From contig NZ_CP141059.1 in NCBI RefSeq assembly GCF_034661235.1, forward strand, positions 930,001-994,000: DNA of 64,000 bases, given 5' to 3'. How positions within the stretch are numbered: the first letter of the stretch is position 1; every line of letters begins with the position of its first letter. Source of the stretch: Nocardioides bizhenqiangii (lineage in GTDB: Bacteria; Actinomycetota; Actinomycetes; Propionibacteriales; Nocardioidaceae). The notes below the pieces were generated by a model that did not search any database, was not told where the DNA came from, and saw nothing but the letters and a program-made list of their open reading frames with translations. Shown here piece after piece: positions 15,723 through 24,069 of this stretch. A program made the translations under genes and the position numbers.

Positions 15723-16932
15723 ACCCACGGTCACCCTCGCCGACATCCAGGCCGCCCGTCCGCTGGTCGAGGCGGTCGCCGTCCGGACCCCGATGCTCGA
15801 GTCGCGTTGGCTCTCCGGCCTCACCGGCGTGCCGGTGCACCTCAAGTGCGAGAACCTACAGCGCACCGGCTCCTTCAAGGTCCGCGGCGCCGCCGTCCGG
15901 ATCGCCCGGCTCTCCGAGGAGGAGCGCGCCCGCGGCGTCGTCGCGGCTTCGGCCGGCAACCATGCGCAGGGCGTCGCGCTGGCCGCACAGCGGCACGGCA
16001 TCGCGGCCACCGTGTTCATGCCCGACGGCGCGCCGATCCCCAAGGAGCGGGCGACCCGCGGCTACGGGGCCGACGTCCGCTTCGCGTCGGGTGTCCTCGA
16101 GGACTGCCTGGCGGCGGCGACCGAGTTCGCCGAGCAGACCGGGGCCGCACTCATCCACCCGTTCGACCACCACGACATCGTCTCCGGCCAGGGCACCCTC
16201 GGTCTCGAGATCATCGAGCAGGTGCCCGACGCCGCCACCGTCGTCGTGCCGACCGGCGGTGGCGGGCTGCTCGGCGGTGTCGCGATCGCCGTGAAGGCGC
16301 TGCGTCCGGACGTGCGCCTCGTCGGCGTGCAGGCCGCCGGCGCGGCGGCATACCCGCCGTCACTCGCCGAGGGACACCCGGTCCGGCTGTCGCAGATGGC
16401 GACCATGGCCGACGGCATCGCGGTCGGCCAGCCGGGCGAGCTGACGTTCCGCCTGGTGCGGGAGTACGTCGACGACCTGCTCACCGTCTCCGAGGAGGCG
16501 CTGTCGCGCGCCCTGGTCGCGCTCGTCGAGCGGGAGAAGCTGGTCGTGGAGCCGGCGGGCGCGGCTGCGGCCGCGGCGCTGTGCGAGGAGCCGAACCGGT
16601 TCACGGGCCCGGTCGTCGTGGTGCTGTCGGGCGGCAACGTCGACCCGCTGCTGCTCGGCAAGGTGATCCGGCACGGCATGGCCGCCGCGCGGCGCTACCT
16701 CAACCTGCAGGTCACGCTGGCCGACGTGCCCGGTGGTCTGGCCCGGCTGCTGACCCAGATCGGTGAAGCGGGCGCCAACGTCATCGAGGTCGCACACGAG
16801 CGGATCTCACCGAGCCTGCTGCTCGACGAGGTCGACGTGCACCTCCAGCTGGAGACCCGCGGGGAGCCGCACGCCGAGGCGGTCATCGCCCGCCTCCGCG
16901 AGCACGGCTACACCGTGCTCGACCGCGGCTGA
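15715..16932 (+). CDS. ilvA: Threonine ammonia-lyase (threonine dehydratase) with ACT domain
   Basis: A 405-residue fold-type II PLP enzyme converting threonine to 2-oxobutyrate for isoleucine synthesis, or for catabolism. K55 in NLQRTGSFKVRGAA forms the Schiff base, and PTGGGGLLGGVAIA is the phosphate-binding glycine loop. A single ACT domain follows at about residues 325-400 (VTLADVPGGLARLLTQIGEAGANVIEVAH), where allosteric ligands bind. One ACT domain and this length are the short form usual in Actinobacteria. It overlaps the AI-2E gene by 8 nt. Its 3' end converges with greA. Confidence 0.92.
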   Translation: MPEPTVTLADIQAARPLVEAVAVRTPMLESRWLSGLTGVPVHLKCENLQRTGSFKVRGAAVRIARLSEEERARGVVAASAGNHAQGVALAAQRHGIAATVFMPDGAPIPKERATRGYGADVRFASGVLEDCLAAATEFAEQTGAALIHPFDHHDIVSGQGTLGLEIIEQVPDAATVVVPTGGGGLLGGVAIAVKALRPDVRLVGVQAAGAAAYPPSLAEGHPVRLSQMATMADGIAVGQPGELTFRLVREYVDDLLTVSEEALSRALVALVEREKLVVEPAGAAAAAALCEEPNRFTGPVVVVLSGGNVDPLLLGKVIRHGMAAARRYLNLQVTLADVPGGLARLLTQIGEAGANVIEVAHERISPSLLLDEVDVHLQLETRGEPHAEAVIARLREHGYTVLDRG

Positions 16933-16941
16933 CGGAGTGGA

Positions 16942-17439
16942 TCAGCCGACGTACGGCTTGGCGTCGAGGATGACGACGGTCAGCGGCTTCCCGTTGACCT
17001 CGTAGGTCACCGTCTCGCCCTTCTTGCGGCCGTTGATCGCCTCGCCGAACGGCGACTGCGGCGTGTAGACCTTGAGCCCCTCGGGCTCGACCTCGCGGGC
17101 GCCCAGCAGCAGGAACGTCTCGGCCTCGTCGTCGGCGTCGCCCTCGAACTTGAACGTCACGACCATGCCCGGCTCGACGACGCCGTCGTCCGGCGGCGTC
17201 TCGCCGACCTCGGCCTTGCGCAGCATGTCCTCGAGCTGGCGGATCCGGCCCTCGATCCGGCCCTGCTCGTCCTTGGCCGCGTGGTAGCCGCCGTTCTCCT
17301 TGAGGTCACCCTCGTCGCGGGCCGCGCTGATCCGGGCGACGATCTCCTGGCGCTGGGGACCCTTGAGGTCCTCGAGCTCAGCCTGGAGCTGGTCGTAAGC
17401 GTCCTGGGTCAGCCAGATCGTCTGGTCGGTCTGCGTCAT
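16942..17439 (-). CDS. greA: Transcription elongation factor GreA
   Basis: A 165-residue protein. The N-terminal coiled coil carries the acidic tip needed to stimulate RNA polymerase cleavage, in the segment ISAARDEGDLKENGGYHAAKDEQ. The C-terminal FKBP-like domain ends in SPFGEAINGRKKGETVTYEV. GreA rescues backtracked RNA polymerase. ATG 17439 is chosen because AGGAG lies 7 nt upstream; the in-frame extension to 17556 is basic and unlike any GreA. It converges with ilvA, with a 9-nt gap. The 209 nt upstream, to the DUF4307 gene, hold its promoter region but no clear -10/-35 that I can identify. Confidence 0.95.
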   Translation of the reverse strand: MTQTDQTIWLTQDAYDQLQAELEDLKGPQRQEIVARISAARDEGDLKENGGYHAAKDEQGRIEGRIRQLEDMLRKAEVGETPPDDGVVEPGMVVTFKFEGDADDEAETFLLLGAREVEPEGLKVYTPQSPFGEAINGRKKGETVTYEVNGKPLTVVILDAKPYVG

Positions 17440-17648
17440 CGGGTACTCCTGGATAGGCGAATCTTGTCGAGCGTGGTCCGGTCGTCTCGCCCGTTTGGTG
17501 GTGCGGGCCCCGAGCGGTCGGGATGCGTTCGGTCGGGAGGCGCCGCCGGTGGTCATGTCACCAACCCGGTGGGCGCCGGCACGGAGCCGGACAGAAGAAT
17601 CAGTCTAACAAGGAGGCACCCGTGCCGCCCATTCGTCGACCGCGACGT

Positions 17649-18059
17649 TCAGCGGGGGCGGGGCTGCCCATCGGCGGTGCAGCCGATGTTCTCCACGGCC
17701 GTCGCCCGGCGTTCGGTCGCGACCTCGACCTCGTAGTCCGGACCCGCGTCAGGATCGGGCACGAAGGTGTGCTGGCCGACGATCGCCTTGTCCTGGGCGA
17801 TGGCGCGGACCGTGCACTCGGCGTCGACCGCTTCGTCGCCCCACTGGACCCGGATCACGGCGGTCGCGGTGTGGTCGTCGACGATCTCGGACGTGATCAG
17901 CTCGGAGGACACCGGAGGGTCCGACTGCGCGATCGTGATCCACGTCCAGACGGCCGCGAACGCACCCACCACGACCATCACGAAACCGATCAGCACGTAC
18001 CGCCGCCAGCGCGGTGGAGCGCCGTACCGCTGTGGCAGGGAATGGCTGTGCACCGTCAC
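17649..18059 (-). CDS. DUF4307-family membrane-anchored protein
   Basis: A 136-residue protein with a short cytosolic N-terminus ([13 protein letters not shown]), one transmembrane helix at about residues 21-45 and an extracytoplasmic domain with the conserved [16 protein letters not shown] and a Cys in [11 protein letters not shown]4307 proteins are found next to mca and greA in many Actinobacteria, as here, but have no known function. A second Cys (ENIGCTADG) could pair with the first. The GTG start is divergent from mca with 41 nt between them. Confidence 0.8.
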   Translation of the reverse strand: MTVHSHSLPQRYGAPPRWRRYVLIGFVMVVVGAFAAVWTWITIAQSDPPVSSELITSEIVDDHTATAVIRVQWGDEAVDAECTVRAIAQDKAIVGQHTFVPDPDAGPDYEVEVATERRATAVENIGCTADGQPRPR

Positions 18060-18087
18060 CGGTTCATGCTCGCATGGCCGGGACTTC

Positions 18088-18093
18088 TACCAT
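18088..18093 (+). promoter_or_regulatory. -10 box of a leaderless promoter (mca)
   Basis: TACCAT followed by 7 nt and ATG 18101. It decides for this start over an in-frame ATG at 18014, which would overlap the divergent DUF4307 gene. Confidence 0.55.
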
Positions 18094-18100
18094 TCCCCGC

Positions 18101-19009
18101 ATGTCCCCCCGCACGTCTACTGCCGAGCCTGCCCGCACCGGCCTGCGCCTGATGCACGTGCACGCGCACCCCGACGACGAGTCGAGCAAGGGCGCGGCGT
18201 CGACCGCTCGCTACGTCGCGGAGGGTGTCGACGTGCACGTGGTGACCTGCACGGGTGGGGAGCGCGGCTCGATCCTGAACCCGAAGATGGATCGCCCCGG
18301 GATCCTCGAGAACATCCACGAGATCCGGCGGCAGGAGATGGAGCGCGCTCGCGACATCCTCGGCGTGACGCAGGACTGGCTCGGCTTCGTCGACTCCGGG
18401 TGGCCGGAGGGCGACCCCAAGCCGCCGCTGCCGGAGGGCTGCTTCGCCACGATCCCGGTCGAGGAGGCGGCAGCGCCGCTCATCCGGCTGGTGCGCAGCT
18501 TCCGGCCGCAGGTGATGACGACGTACGACGAGAACGGCGGCTACCCGCACCCCGACCACATCATGTGTCACCAGGTGTCGGTGTTCGCCTTCGAGAAGGC
18601 GGGCGATCCGTCGTACGCTCCCGAGCTCGGCGAGCCGTGGCAGGTCAGCAAGCTCTACTACCACCACGGCTGGAGCTACGCGCGGATGGTGGCGCTGCAC
18701 GAGGCGATGGTGGAGCACGGGCTCGAGTCGCCGTACGCCGAGCGGCTCGAGCAGTGGAAGCGCGACCCGGAGTGGGACAAGCGGGTCACCACCCGGGTGC
18801 CGTGCGGCGACTACTTCGGCGTGCGTGACCAAGCGCTGCTGGCGCACGCGACCCAGATCGATCCCGACGGCTTCTGGTTCGCGGTGCCGCGCGAGCTCCA
18901 GGTGGCGGTGTGGCCGACCGAGGACTACGAGCTGGTCACCAGCCACGTCCCGACCGAGCTGCCCGAGGACGACCTGTTCGCCGGCATCGAAGACCCGGTG
19001 GGAGAATGA
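18101..19009 (+). CDS. mca: Mycothiol S-conjugate amidase Mca
   Basis: A 302-residue zinc-dependent PIG-L/LmbE-fold amidase that cuts mycothiol S-conjugates so the mercapturic acid can be exported. The metal motif AHPDDE is at residues 22-27, the second metal segment is [12 protein letters not shown], and the long insert [21 protein letters not shown] is typical of Mca rather than MshB. Its presence implies that the cell makes mycothiol, an actinobacterial trait. The start is set by TACCAT 7 nt before the ATG. The next two genes follow closely (4-nt gap, then a 4-nt overlap), suggesting one transcript with a LysE-type exporter. Confidence 0.93.
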   Translation: MSPRTSTAEPARTGLRLMHVHAHPDDESSKGAASTARYVAEGVDVHVVTCTGGERGSILNPKMDRPGILENIHEIRRQEMERARDILGVTQDWLGFVDSGWPEGDPKPPLPEGCFATIPVEEAAAPLIRLVRSFRPQVMTTYDENGGYPHPDHIMCHQVSVFAFEKAGDPSYAPELGEPWQVSKLYYHHGWSYARMVALHEAMVEHGLESPYAERLEQWKRDPEWDKRVTTRVPCGDYFGVRDQALLAHATQIDPDGFWFAVPRELQVAVWPTEDYELVTSHVPTELPEDDLFAGIEDPVGE

Positions 19010-19013
19010 CGGC

Positions 19014-19280
19014 ATGGTCGTCGATCTGAGCTGGGTCTCCCTCGTGTGGCTCGCCGCCCCCGAGGACGAGGACGTCGTGGCCGGCCCGATCGGCTTCGTG
19101 ATCTTCATCGGCCTCGTGATCGCCGTCGCGTTCCTCGGCTGGAGCCTCAACAAGCACCTCAAGAAGGCGCACCGGGCCGCCGACGAGGGCGTCTTCGGTG
19201 ACCCGGTCGAGTCGAGGTCCGACCAGGGGTCCGACACGGGCTCGGACAAGGGCTCCGACAAGGAACCGACAGAGCAATGA
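19014..19280 (+). CDS. Small single-pass membrane protein downstream of mca
   Basis: An 88-residue protein with one transmembrane helix at about residues 23-45 (VAGPIGFVIFIGLVIAVAFLGW), then a basic stretch NKHLKKAHRAA and an acidic tail with three GSD repeats (SDQGSDTGSDKGSDK). It starts 4 nt after the mca stop and its stop overlaps the LysE start (ATGA). The position between mca and a LysE gene is suggestive of a membrane-associated accessory to detoxification, but nothing in the sequence shows a function. Confidence 0.75.
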   Translation: MVVDLSWVSLVWLAAPEDEDVVAGPIGFVIFIGLVIAVAFLGWSLNKHLKKAHRAADEGVFGDPVESRSDQGSDTGSDKGSDKEPTEQ

Positions 19281-19915
19281 TCGGCTTCGACCAACTGCTC
19301 GGGTTCGGGCTCGCCGCCCTGGTCCTGATCGTCATCCCCGGCCCGAGCGTGGTCTTCGTGGTCGGGCGGGCGGTGTCCTACGGGCACCGGATCGCGTTGG
19401 CGAGCGTGGTCGGCAACACTCTCGGGCTGTTCCTGGTGATGACCCTGGTCGCAGTCGGCCTCGGCGCCGTCGTCGCGGAGTCGATCACGGTCTTCACCGT
19501 CATCAAGCTGCTCGGTGCGGCGTACCTGGTCTGGCTCGGCATCCAGGCGCTCCGTCACCGCCGGCAGATGCGGGTCGACACCAGCGCCGCCCGCACGCCG
19601 CTGTCACCGCGCGCGGCGGTGCGGCAGGGGTTCGTCGTCGGCGTCAGCAACCCCAAGGCGTTCATGATCTTCGCGGCGCTGCTCCCGCCGTTCGTCGACT
19701 CTGGTCGTAGCGTGCCGACGCAGATGTTCCTGCTCGGCTCGGTTGCGGTCGTCCTCGGCCTGGTGTGCGACTCGGCCTGGGCGCTCGCGGCGGGACGCGC
19801 GCGCGACTGGTTCGCGGGGTCGGCGCGCCGCGGGAGCGCGCTCGGTGCGATCGGCGGCACCTCGATGATCGGGCTCGGCGTCGGGATGGCGCTCACCGGT
19901 CACGAGAGCAGGTAG
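19277..19915 (+). CDS. LysE/RhtB-family exporter
   Basis: A 212-residue protein with about six membrane helices. It has the family features LVLIVIPGPSVVFVVGRAVSYG near the N-terminus (the PGP motif), VIKLLGAAYLVWLGIQALR in the first half and the FVVGVSNPKAFMIFAALLPPFV segment in the second. LysE/RhtB proteins export amino acids such as lysine, threonine or homoserine, or their analogues. It overlaps the preceding small membrane gene by 4 nt and overlaps the 3' end of the convergent TetR gene by 16 nt. Confidence 0.88.
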   Translation: MIGFDQLLGFGLAALVLIVIPGPSVVFVVGRAVSYGHRIALASVVGNTLGLFLVMTLVAVGLGAVVAESITVFTVIKLLGAAYLVWLGIQALRHRRQMRVDTSAARTPLSPRAAVRQGFVVGVSNPKAFMIFAALLPPFVDSGRSVPTQMFLLGSVAVVLGLVCDSAWALAAGRARDWFAGSARRGSALGAIGGTSMIGLGVGMALTGHESR

Positions 19916-20490
19916 CCACTCACCATCGCGACGATCTCGTCGAGCAGCTGGTCGCGGGTGATGTCGGGTTGGTCGAGCACCCACCGGGTGGCGAGGTTCT
20001 CGATCGCGAGGACGGTCACCCACGTCGACACGGCAGGGACCGGGCGCCGGCTGTGCTCCGGCCGGGCGATGAGGTACGTCGACGCGAGCCCCCGCACCCG
20101 CTGCTCGAGCGCCTCGCGGCGGGCCTTGCTGCGGGCGAGCGGCAGCTGTTCTGCGACGACGTGCAGCAGGGCACGGTCGGCCTCGAGCGCCGAGACCAGC
20201 GCGTCGACGATGTCGCGGACGACGTCCAACCCGGCGCCGCCCATCCGGTCCGCCATGGCGGCCGCGACCCGGTCGGCCGTCTGCTCGGTGTAGCGGTCGA
20301 TCACGACGTCGAGGATCGCGGCCTTGTCGGGGAAGTACTGGTAGAGCGACCCCGGGCTGATGCCGGCGGCCGCGGCGACCCGGTTGGTCGAGAACGCGTC
20401 GTACCCGTCCGTGACCAGCACCTCCCGGCCGGCCGCGACGATCCGCTCGACCATCTCGCGGGAGCGGGCCTGCCGTGGTGTCTTCCGCAT
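19900..20490 (-). CDS. TetR-family regulator, divergent from MpaB-type oxygenase
   Basis: A 196-residue regulator. The N-terminal TetR HTH is clear (TPRQARSREMVERIVAAG, then FSTNRVAAAAGISPGSLYQYFPDKAAIL), and the C-terminal ligand domain is helical. The in-frame start at 20544 is rejected in favour of ATG 20490 because a consensus TACAAT -10 lies 7 nt before it. A 16-bp inverted repeat immediately upstream is the likely operator, and it also covers the promoter of the divergent oxygenase gene, so local autoregulation and control of that gene are probable. The ligand is unknown. Confidence 0.87.
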   Translation of the reverse strand: MRKTPRQARSREMVERIVAAGREVLVTDGYDAFSTNRVAAAAGISPGSLYQYFPDKAAILDVVIDRYTEQTADRVAAAMADRMGGAGLDVVRDIVDALVSALEADRALLHVVAEQLPLARSKARREALEQRVRGLASTYLIARPEHSRRPVPAVSTWVTVLAIENLATRWVLDQPDITRDQLLDEIVAMVSGYLLS

Positions 20491-20497
20491 GATGCGA

Positions 20498-20503
20498 ATT
20501 GTA
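20498..20503 (-). promoter_or_regulatory. -10 box (TACAAT) of the TetR gene
   Basis: Minus-strand TACAAT followed by 7 nt and the ATG at 20490. It directly abuts the inverted-repeat operator at 20505-20520. Confidence 0.6.
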
Positions 20504-20523
20504 TGCGAGTGATGACTCGCGTA
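20502..20523. promoter_or_regulatory. Probable TetR operator between tetR and mpaB-type gene
   Basis: GCGAGT and ACTCGC (20505-20510 and 20515-20520) form a perfect inverted repeat with a 4-nt centre. Outside one mismatched position the symmetry continues with TA and TA. It sits between two start codons 44 nt apart, where it would cover both promoters. Confidence 0.6.
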
Positions 20524-20534
20524 ACAATCGGGGC

Positions 20535-21797
20535 ATGACAGCACTGGAGACCGGGCCGGTCCCCGTCGGCGCCTACCCCCGGCGGTTCCGGGAGGCGGAG
20601 GCGCGCGGCGTGCGGCTCGGCGTCCCGCTACGGGTGCTGGGCCGGGTCAAGGACGTCGACGAGCGGCTGATGGACCGGATCGGTCGCGCGTTCGGCGAGC
20701 GCGACGAGCCCGGGGCTGCGCTCGCGGACGCGATCCGGACGCGAGCAGGACAGCCCGGCCGGGTGTCGATGGAGCAGCTCCGCACCGCCCTCGCGGGCGG
20801 GATCGACGCCGTACCCGACGCGCCGCCGGCCCTCGCCGCGTTCTTCGCCGAGGTCTCGGCCACTCCCGACTGGGTCGACTGGGACCTGCTCGACGAGGGT
20901 GCGCTGGTCGCCCGCCGGCTCGGCCAGAACGCCGCCGACGCCCTCACTCAGCTCGCGCTCATCGGCGGCTACCGGTTCGGGGGGCCGCCCGACCTCCTGG
21001 TCGCCACCGGAGGCCTGGTCGGCGACAGCACGCGCCGCCGGCTCGGCGAGACCCAGAAGTGGGTCGTCGAGCTGACGAAGCCCGGCTCGCTCCGGCCGCC
21101 GGCGGCAGGCGGACCCGGCGGGGAGGCGTGGCGACTCACCGTCCACGTCCGCGCGATGCACGCCCTCGTGAACGCGGCGTACCAACCCCGGTGGGACTGC
21201 GCACGCTGGGGCCTCCCGATCAACCAGGCCGACCAGGCGTCGACGCTCTTCCTCTTCGACGGCATCCTCATCCTCGGCTGCCGCGGCCTCGGCGTGCGGG
21301 TCACCGCGCGCGAGTCGCGCGCGCTGATGCACCTGTGGAAGTACGTCGGCTGGCTGATGGGCGTCGACCCCTACTTCCTCGTCGACGACGAGTGGGAGCG
21401 GCACCGGATGAGCTACCACGTGCTGCTCGCCCAGTCCGACATCTCCGGCGCCGGGCCCCAGCTCGTGCGGTCGATCGTCGAGGCCCAGCGTCGGCGCCGC
21501 TACCCGCGGTGGCCGGAACGGCTCCAGGGCGTGCGCGCGCGCTACGAGCAGGAGCGGATGCTGAGCATGTTGACGACCTTCCTCGGCCCGACCAGCATGC
21601 GCGACCTCGGCCTGCCGCTCCGCCCGCCCTGGGCGCACGCCTACATCTTCGTCCTCAACACCCTGCGCTACCGCGCGCTCGGACGTACGTCGTGGGGCCG
21701 GCGCCGGCTGCTGGCCTGGGGCGACCGGGTCAGCCAGGAGATCCTCGACAGCCACTTCCTCGAGGAGGATCAGACCGTCGGCGAGCTCAAGGCCTGA
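20535..21797 (+). CDS. MpaB-family oxygenase (DUF2236), latex-clearing-protein-like
   Basis: A 420-residue protein of the DUF2236/MpaB group. Recognisable segments are PDWVDWDLLDEGA, RLGETQKWVVEL, the histidine helix TVHVRAMHALVN, and WKYVGWLMGVDPYFLV. The family includes heme-dependent oxygenases related to the rubber-cleaving Lcp, in which a lysine and a histidine bind heme, but most members have no known substrate. ATG 20535 is chosen over the upstream in-frame start at 20499, which would cross the operator. AACAAT lies 6 nt before the ATG. It overlaps the 3' end of the convergent ABC ATPase by 28 nt. Confidence 0.8.
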   Translation: MTALETGPVPVGAYPRRFREAEARGVRLGVPLRVLGRVKDVDERLMDRIGRAFGERDEPGAALADAIRTRAGQPGRVSMEQLRTALAGGIDAVPDAPPALAAFFAEVSATPDWVDWDLLDEGALVARRLGQNAADALTQLALIGGYRFGGPPDLLVATGGLVGDSTRRRLGETQKWVVELTKPGSLRPPAAGGPGGEAWRLTVHVRAMHALVNAAYQPRWDCARWGLPINQADQASTLFLFDGILILGCRGLGVRVTARESRALMHLWKYVGWLMGVDPYFLVDDEWERHRMSYHVLLAQSDISGAGPQLVRSIVEAQRRRRYPRWPERLQGVRARYEQERMLSMLTTFLGPTSMRDLGLPLRPPWAHAYIFVLNTLRYRALGRTSWGRRRLLAWGDRVSQEILDSHFLEEDQTVGELKA

Positions 21798-23239
21798 GCC
21801 GCGGGCGCAGGAGCGTCCGCACCGCCGGCCCGCGGCGTCAGGTCGAGCAGGTGGTCGGCGACCGCGCCTGCGAGGTCCCGGTCGTGGGTCACGAGGAGCA
21901 ACGCGCAGTCGCGCTCGGCGAGCTCGGCCATCAGGCAGTCCGTGGTCGCCGCCTGGGTGACCAGGTCCAGCCGTGAGGTCGCTTCATCGGCGAGCAGCAG
22001 CTTCGGCCCGGGCAGCATCGCGCGGACGATCGCCAACCGCTGGAGCTCCCCGCCCGACACCTGGCTGGGACGCCGGTCGAGCAGCTCCTCGGGCAGGCCG
22101 ACCCTGTCCAGCAGCGAGCGCAACCGGTCGGGCCGCACCCGGTGCCGCAGGAGGACGTCGTCGACCGCCGCGCGGAGGGGTACCCGAGGCGGGAACGACG
22201 AGGCCGGGTCCTGGTAGAGCTTCTGGACCCGCCCCGGCTCGAGCGCGGGTCCGTGCTCGACGTGGCCGCGGTCGGGTCGGCCCAGCCGCAGGAGCAGGTT
22301 GCCGAGGGTGGTCTTGCCGACGCCGCTGGGCCCGTTCACGGCCCAGCGTTCACCGGCGTGGACGGTCAGCGAGAGGTCGGTGAAGAGGGGGTGGGCGCCG
22401 TACCCCTTGGTCAGTCCGGTCGCGGTGACCAGCGGCTCGGTCGTCCGCGCCGGCGGTGCGGACCGCATCCAGGGATAGTGCCAACGGCCGGGTTCCGCGG
22501 CCAGCAGCCGCCGGGTGTAGTCGTGCGCCGGCCGGCTGAGCACGTCGACGGCCGCGCCGCGCTCGACGATCGTGGCGTCCCGCATCACCAGCACGTCGCC
22601 GCCGAGCTGCCGGGCTAGCCGGAGGTCGTGCGTGATCGTGAGGAGAGCGCCGCCCGCGGCGCAGTGCTCGGTCAGCAGCGTGGCGAGCTGGTCGAGGGCG
22701 ACGGGGTCGAGACCCTTGGTCGGCTCGTCCACGATCAGGATGCGTGCGCCGCCGACCGTCGTCGCGGCGAACGCGACCCGTTGCGCCATCCCGCCGGACA
22801 GCTGGTGGGGGAACGCGCGGCCGGCCCTGGCGAGGCCGAGGCGGCCCAGCGCCGCGTCGGCGACCTCGCCCGCCCGCCGGTCCCGCGACCGGAAGCCGGG
22901 CACGCCCTCGGCGACCTGCCCGCGGACCCGCATCGTGGGGTCGAGCGCCTGCGCCGGCTCCTGGGGCAGCAGCGCGAGCTCGCGGCCCCAGAGCGCCCGC
23001 CGGCTGTCGAGGTCGGCGGCGTCGAAGTGGCGTCCGCCGACGCGCAACGACCCGCGGACGTCGAGCTCGGTCGGGATGGTGCCCATCACCGCGTGTGCGA
23101 GGAGCGACTTGCCCGATCCGCTCTCGCCGATGATCGTCGTCGGCCGCCCCGGCCTGATCGTGACGTCGCCGGCGTCGACGAGCAGGGCCCCGCGGTGCCG
23201 GACCGTGATCTGGTCGATGGTCAACATGGACTCCGTCAT
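21770..23239 (-). CDS. ABC importer ATPase with two fused nucleotide-binding domains (Dpp/Opp/Nik type)
   Basis: A 489-residue fusion of two ATPase domains that are usually separate proteins (DppD/DppF). Domain 1 has Walker A GESGSGKS, signature LSGGMAQR and Walker B ILIVDEPTKGLD. Domain 2, from about residue 250, has Walker A GPSGVGKTT, signature VSGGELQR and Walker B LLLADEATSRLD. It is the last gene of a four-gene minus-strand operon with overlapping ATGA junctions. ATG 23239 is chosen since the open frame further upstream is antisense-like sequence within the permease. It energises uptake of a peptide-like or chelated-metal substrate. Confidence 0.9.
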   Translation of the reverse strand: MTESMLTIDQITVRHRGALLVDAGDVTIRPGRPTTIIGESGSGKSLLAHAVMGTIPTELDVRGSLRVGGRHFDAADLDSRRALWGRELALLPQEPAQALDPTMRVRGQVAEGVPGFRSRDRRAGEVADAALGRLGLARAGRAFPHQLSGGMAQRVAFAATTVGGARILIVDEPTKGLDPVALDQLATLLTEHCAAGGALLTITHDLRLARQLGGDVLVMRDATIVERGAAVDVLSRPAHDYTRRLLAAEPGRWHYPWMRSAPPARTTEPLVTATGLTKGYGAHPLFTDLSLTVHAGERWAVNGPSGVGKTTLGNLLLRLGRPDRGHVEHGPALEPGRVQKLYQDPASSFPPRVPLRAAVDDVLLRHRVRPDRLRSLLDRVGLPEELLDRRPSQVSGGELQRLAIVRAMLPGPKLLLADEATSRLDLVTQAATTDCLMAELAERDCALLLVTHDRDLAGAVADHLLDLTPRAGGADAPAPAAQALSSPTV

Positions 23240-24069
23240 GAGTCCTCCGTCCGTCGCAGGCTCAGGAAGCAGATGGTCAGGATGAACAGCACGGCCACCG
23301 GGGCGAGCGACAACCAGGGCGCCACGTCGTAGAAGGGGAACGACTCGGTGATCATCAGGCCGAGCTCGGCGCGCGGTGGCTGGAGGCCGACCTTGACGAA
23401 GCCGAGGGTCGACATCGCGAGGATCGAGGTGACCATGCCGAGCGATGCGAGCGTGACGAGCAGTGGGCGCAGGTCCGGCCAGAGGTGACGCCGTACGACG
23501 TGCGGCCAGCCGAGCCCCAGGAGCCTGGCCGCCTCGACAGCGGGTGACCCGAGCAGGAGTGCGGAGCGGGACCGGACCACCCGGAAGTACTCCACCCACT
23601 GGGCGAGCGCGAGCCCGAGGTACAAGGTCCACACCCCGCCGTCGGGCGACGACGCGGCGACGAGGAGGACCACGAGCAGGGCGGGCATGGCGACGAACAC
23701 CTCCGACGTCGAGCGGAGGGCGACGTCGACCAGGCCGCCGCGCCAGCCGGCCAGGATCCCGGTCGCGGTGCCCAGCAGCAGCGCGGTGCCGACGCAGGCA
23801 GCGGCCAGCAGGAGGGACAGCCGCGTCGCGTGCGCGAGTCGCGACACGACACTGCGGCCGTACTCGTCGCGGCCGAGCGGCTCGGTCAGGCTGGGCCCCT
23901 CGAGATAGCGGTCGAGGGACTGGGCTGCAGGATCGGCAAGCACGAAGGGCCCGACGAGGGCGAAGAGGACCAGCCCGGCGAGCATCGCCAGGCAGATGCG
24001 ACGGGTGACTGTCGCCGCCCGCGACCTCCTGGCCGGCGGGTGCAGCGCGAGCTCGGCGAGTGCTGTCAT
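23236..24069 (-). CDS. ABC importer permease, DppC-like
   Basis: A 277-residue permease with an N-terminal cytosolic segment, a first helix at about residues 22-42, then five further helices. It has the periplasmic-loop phrase PLGRDEYGRSVVSRLAHATRLSL that marks DppC/NikC/OppC proteins, and the EAA-type coupling loop EAARLLGLGWPHVVRRHLWP. It pairs with the DppB-like permease encoded just before it. Both junctions are 4-nt ATGA overlaps, indicating translational coupling within the operon. Confidence 0.9.
   Translation of the reverse strand: MTALAELALHPPARRSRAATVTRRICLAMLAGLVLFALVGPFVLADPAAQSLDRYLEGPSLTEPLGRDEYGRSVVSRLAHATRLSLLLAAACVGTALLLGTATGILAGWRGGLVDVALRSTSEVFVAMPALLVVLLVAASSPDGGVWTLYLGLALAQWVEYFRVVRSRSALLLGSPAVEAARLLGLGWPHVVRRHLWPDLRPLLVTLASLGMVTSILAMSTLGFVKVGLQPPRAELGLMITESFPFYDVAPWLSLAPVAVLFILTICFLSLRRTEDS

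Noticed and set aside
17622..18152. Open frame on the plus strand starting GTG 17622 with a strong AAGGAGG upstream
   Set aside because: It runs antisense through the DUF4307 gene and gives an Arg/Pro-rich product with no recognisable domain. I count the ribosome-binding-site match as chance.
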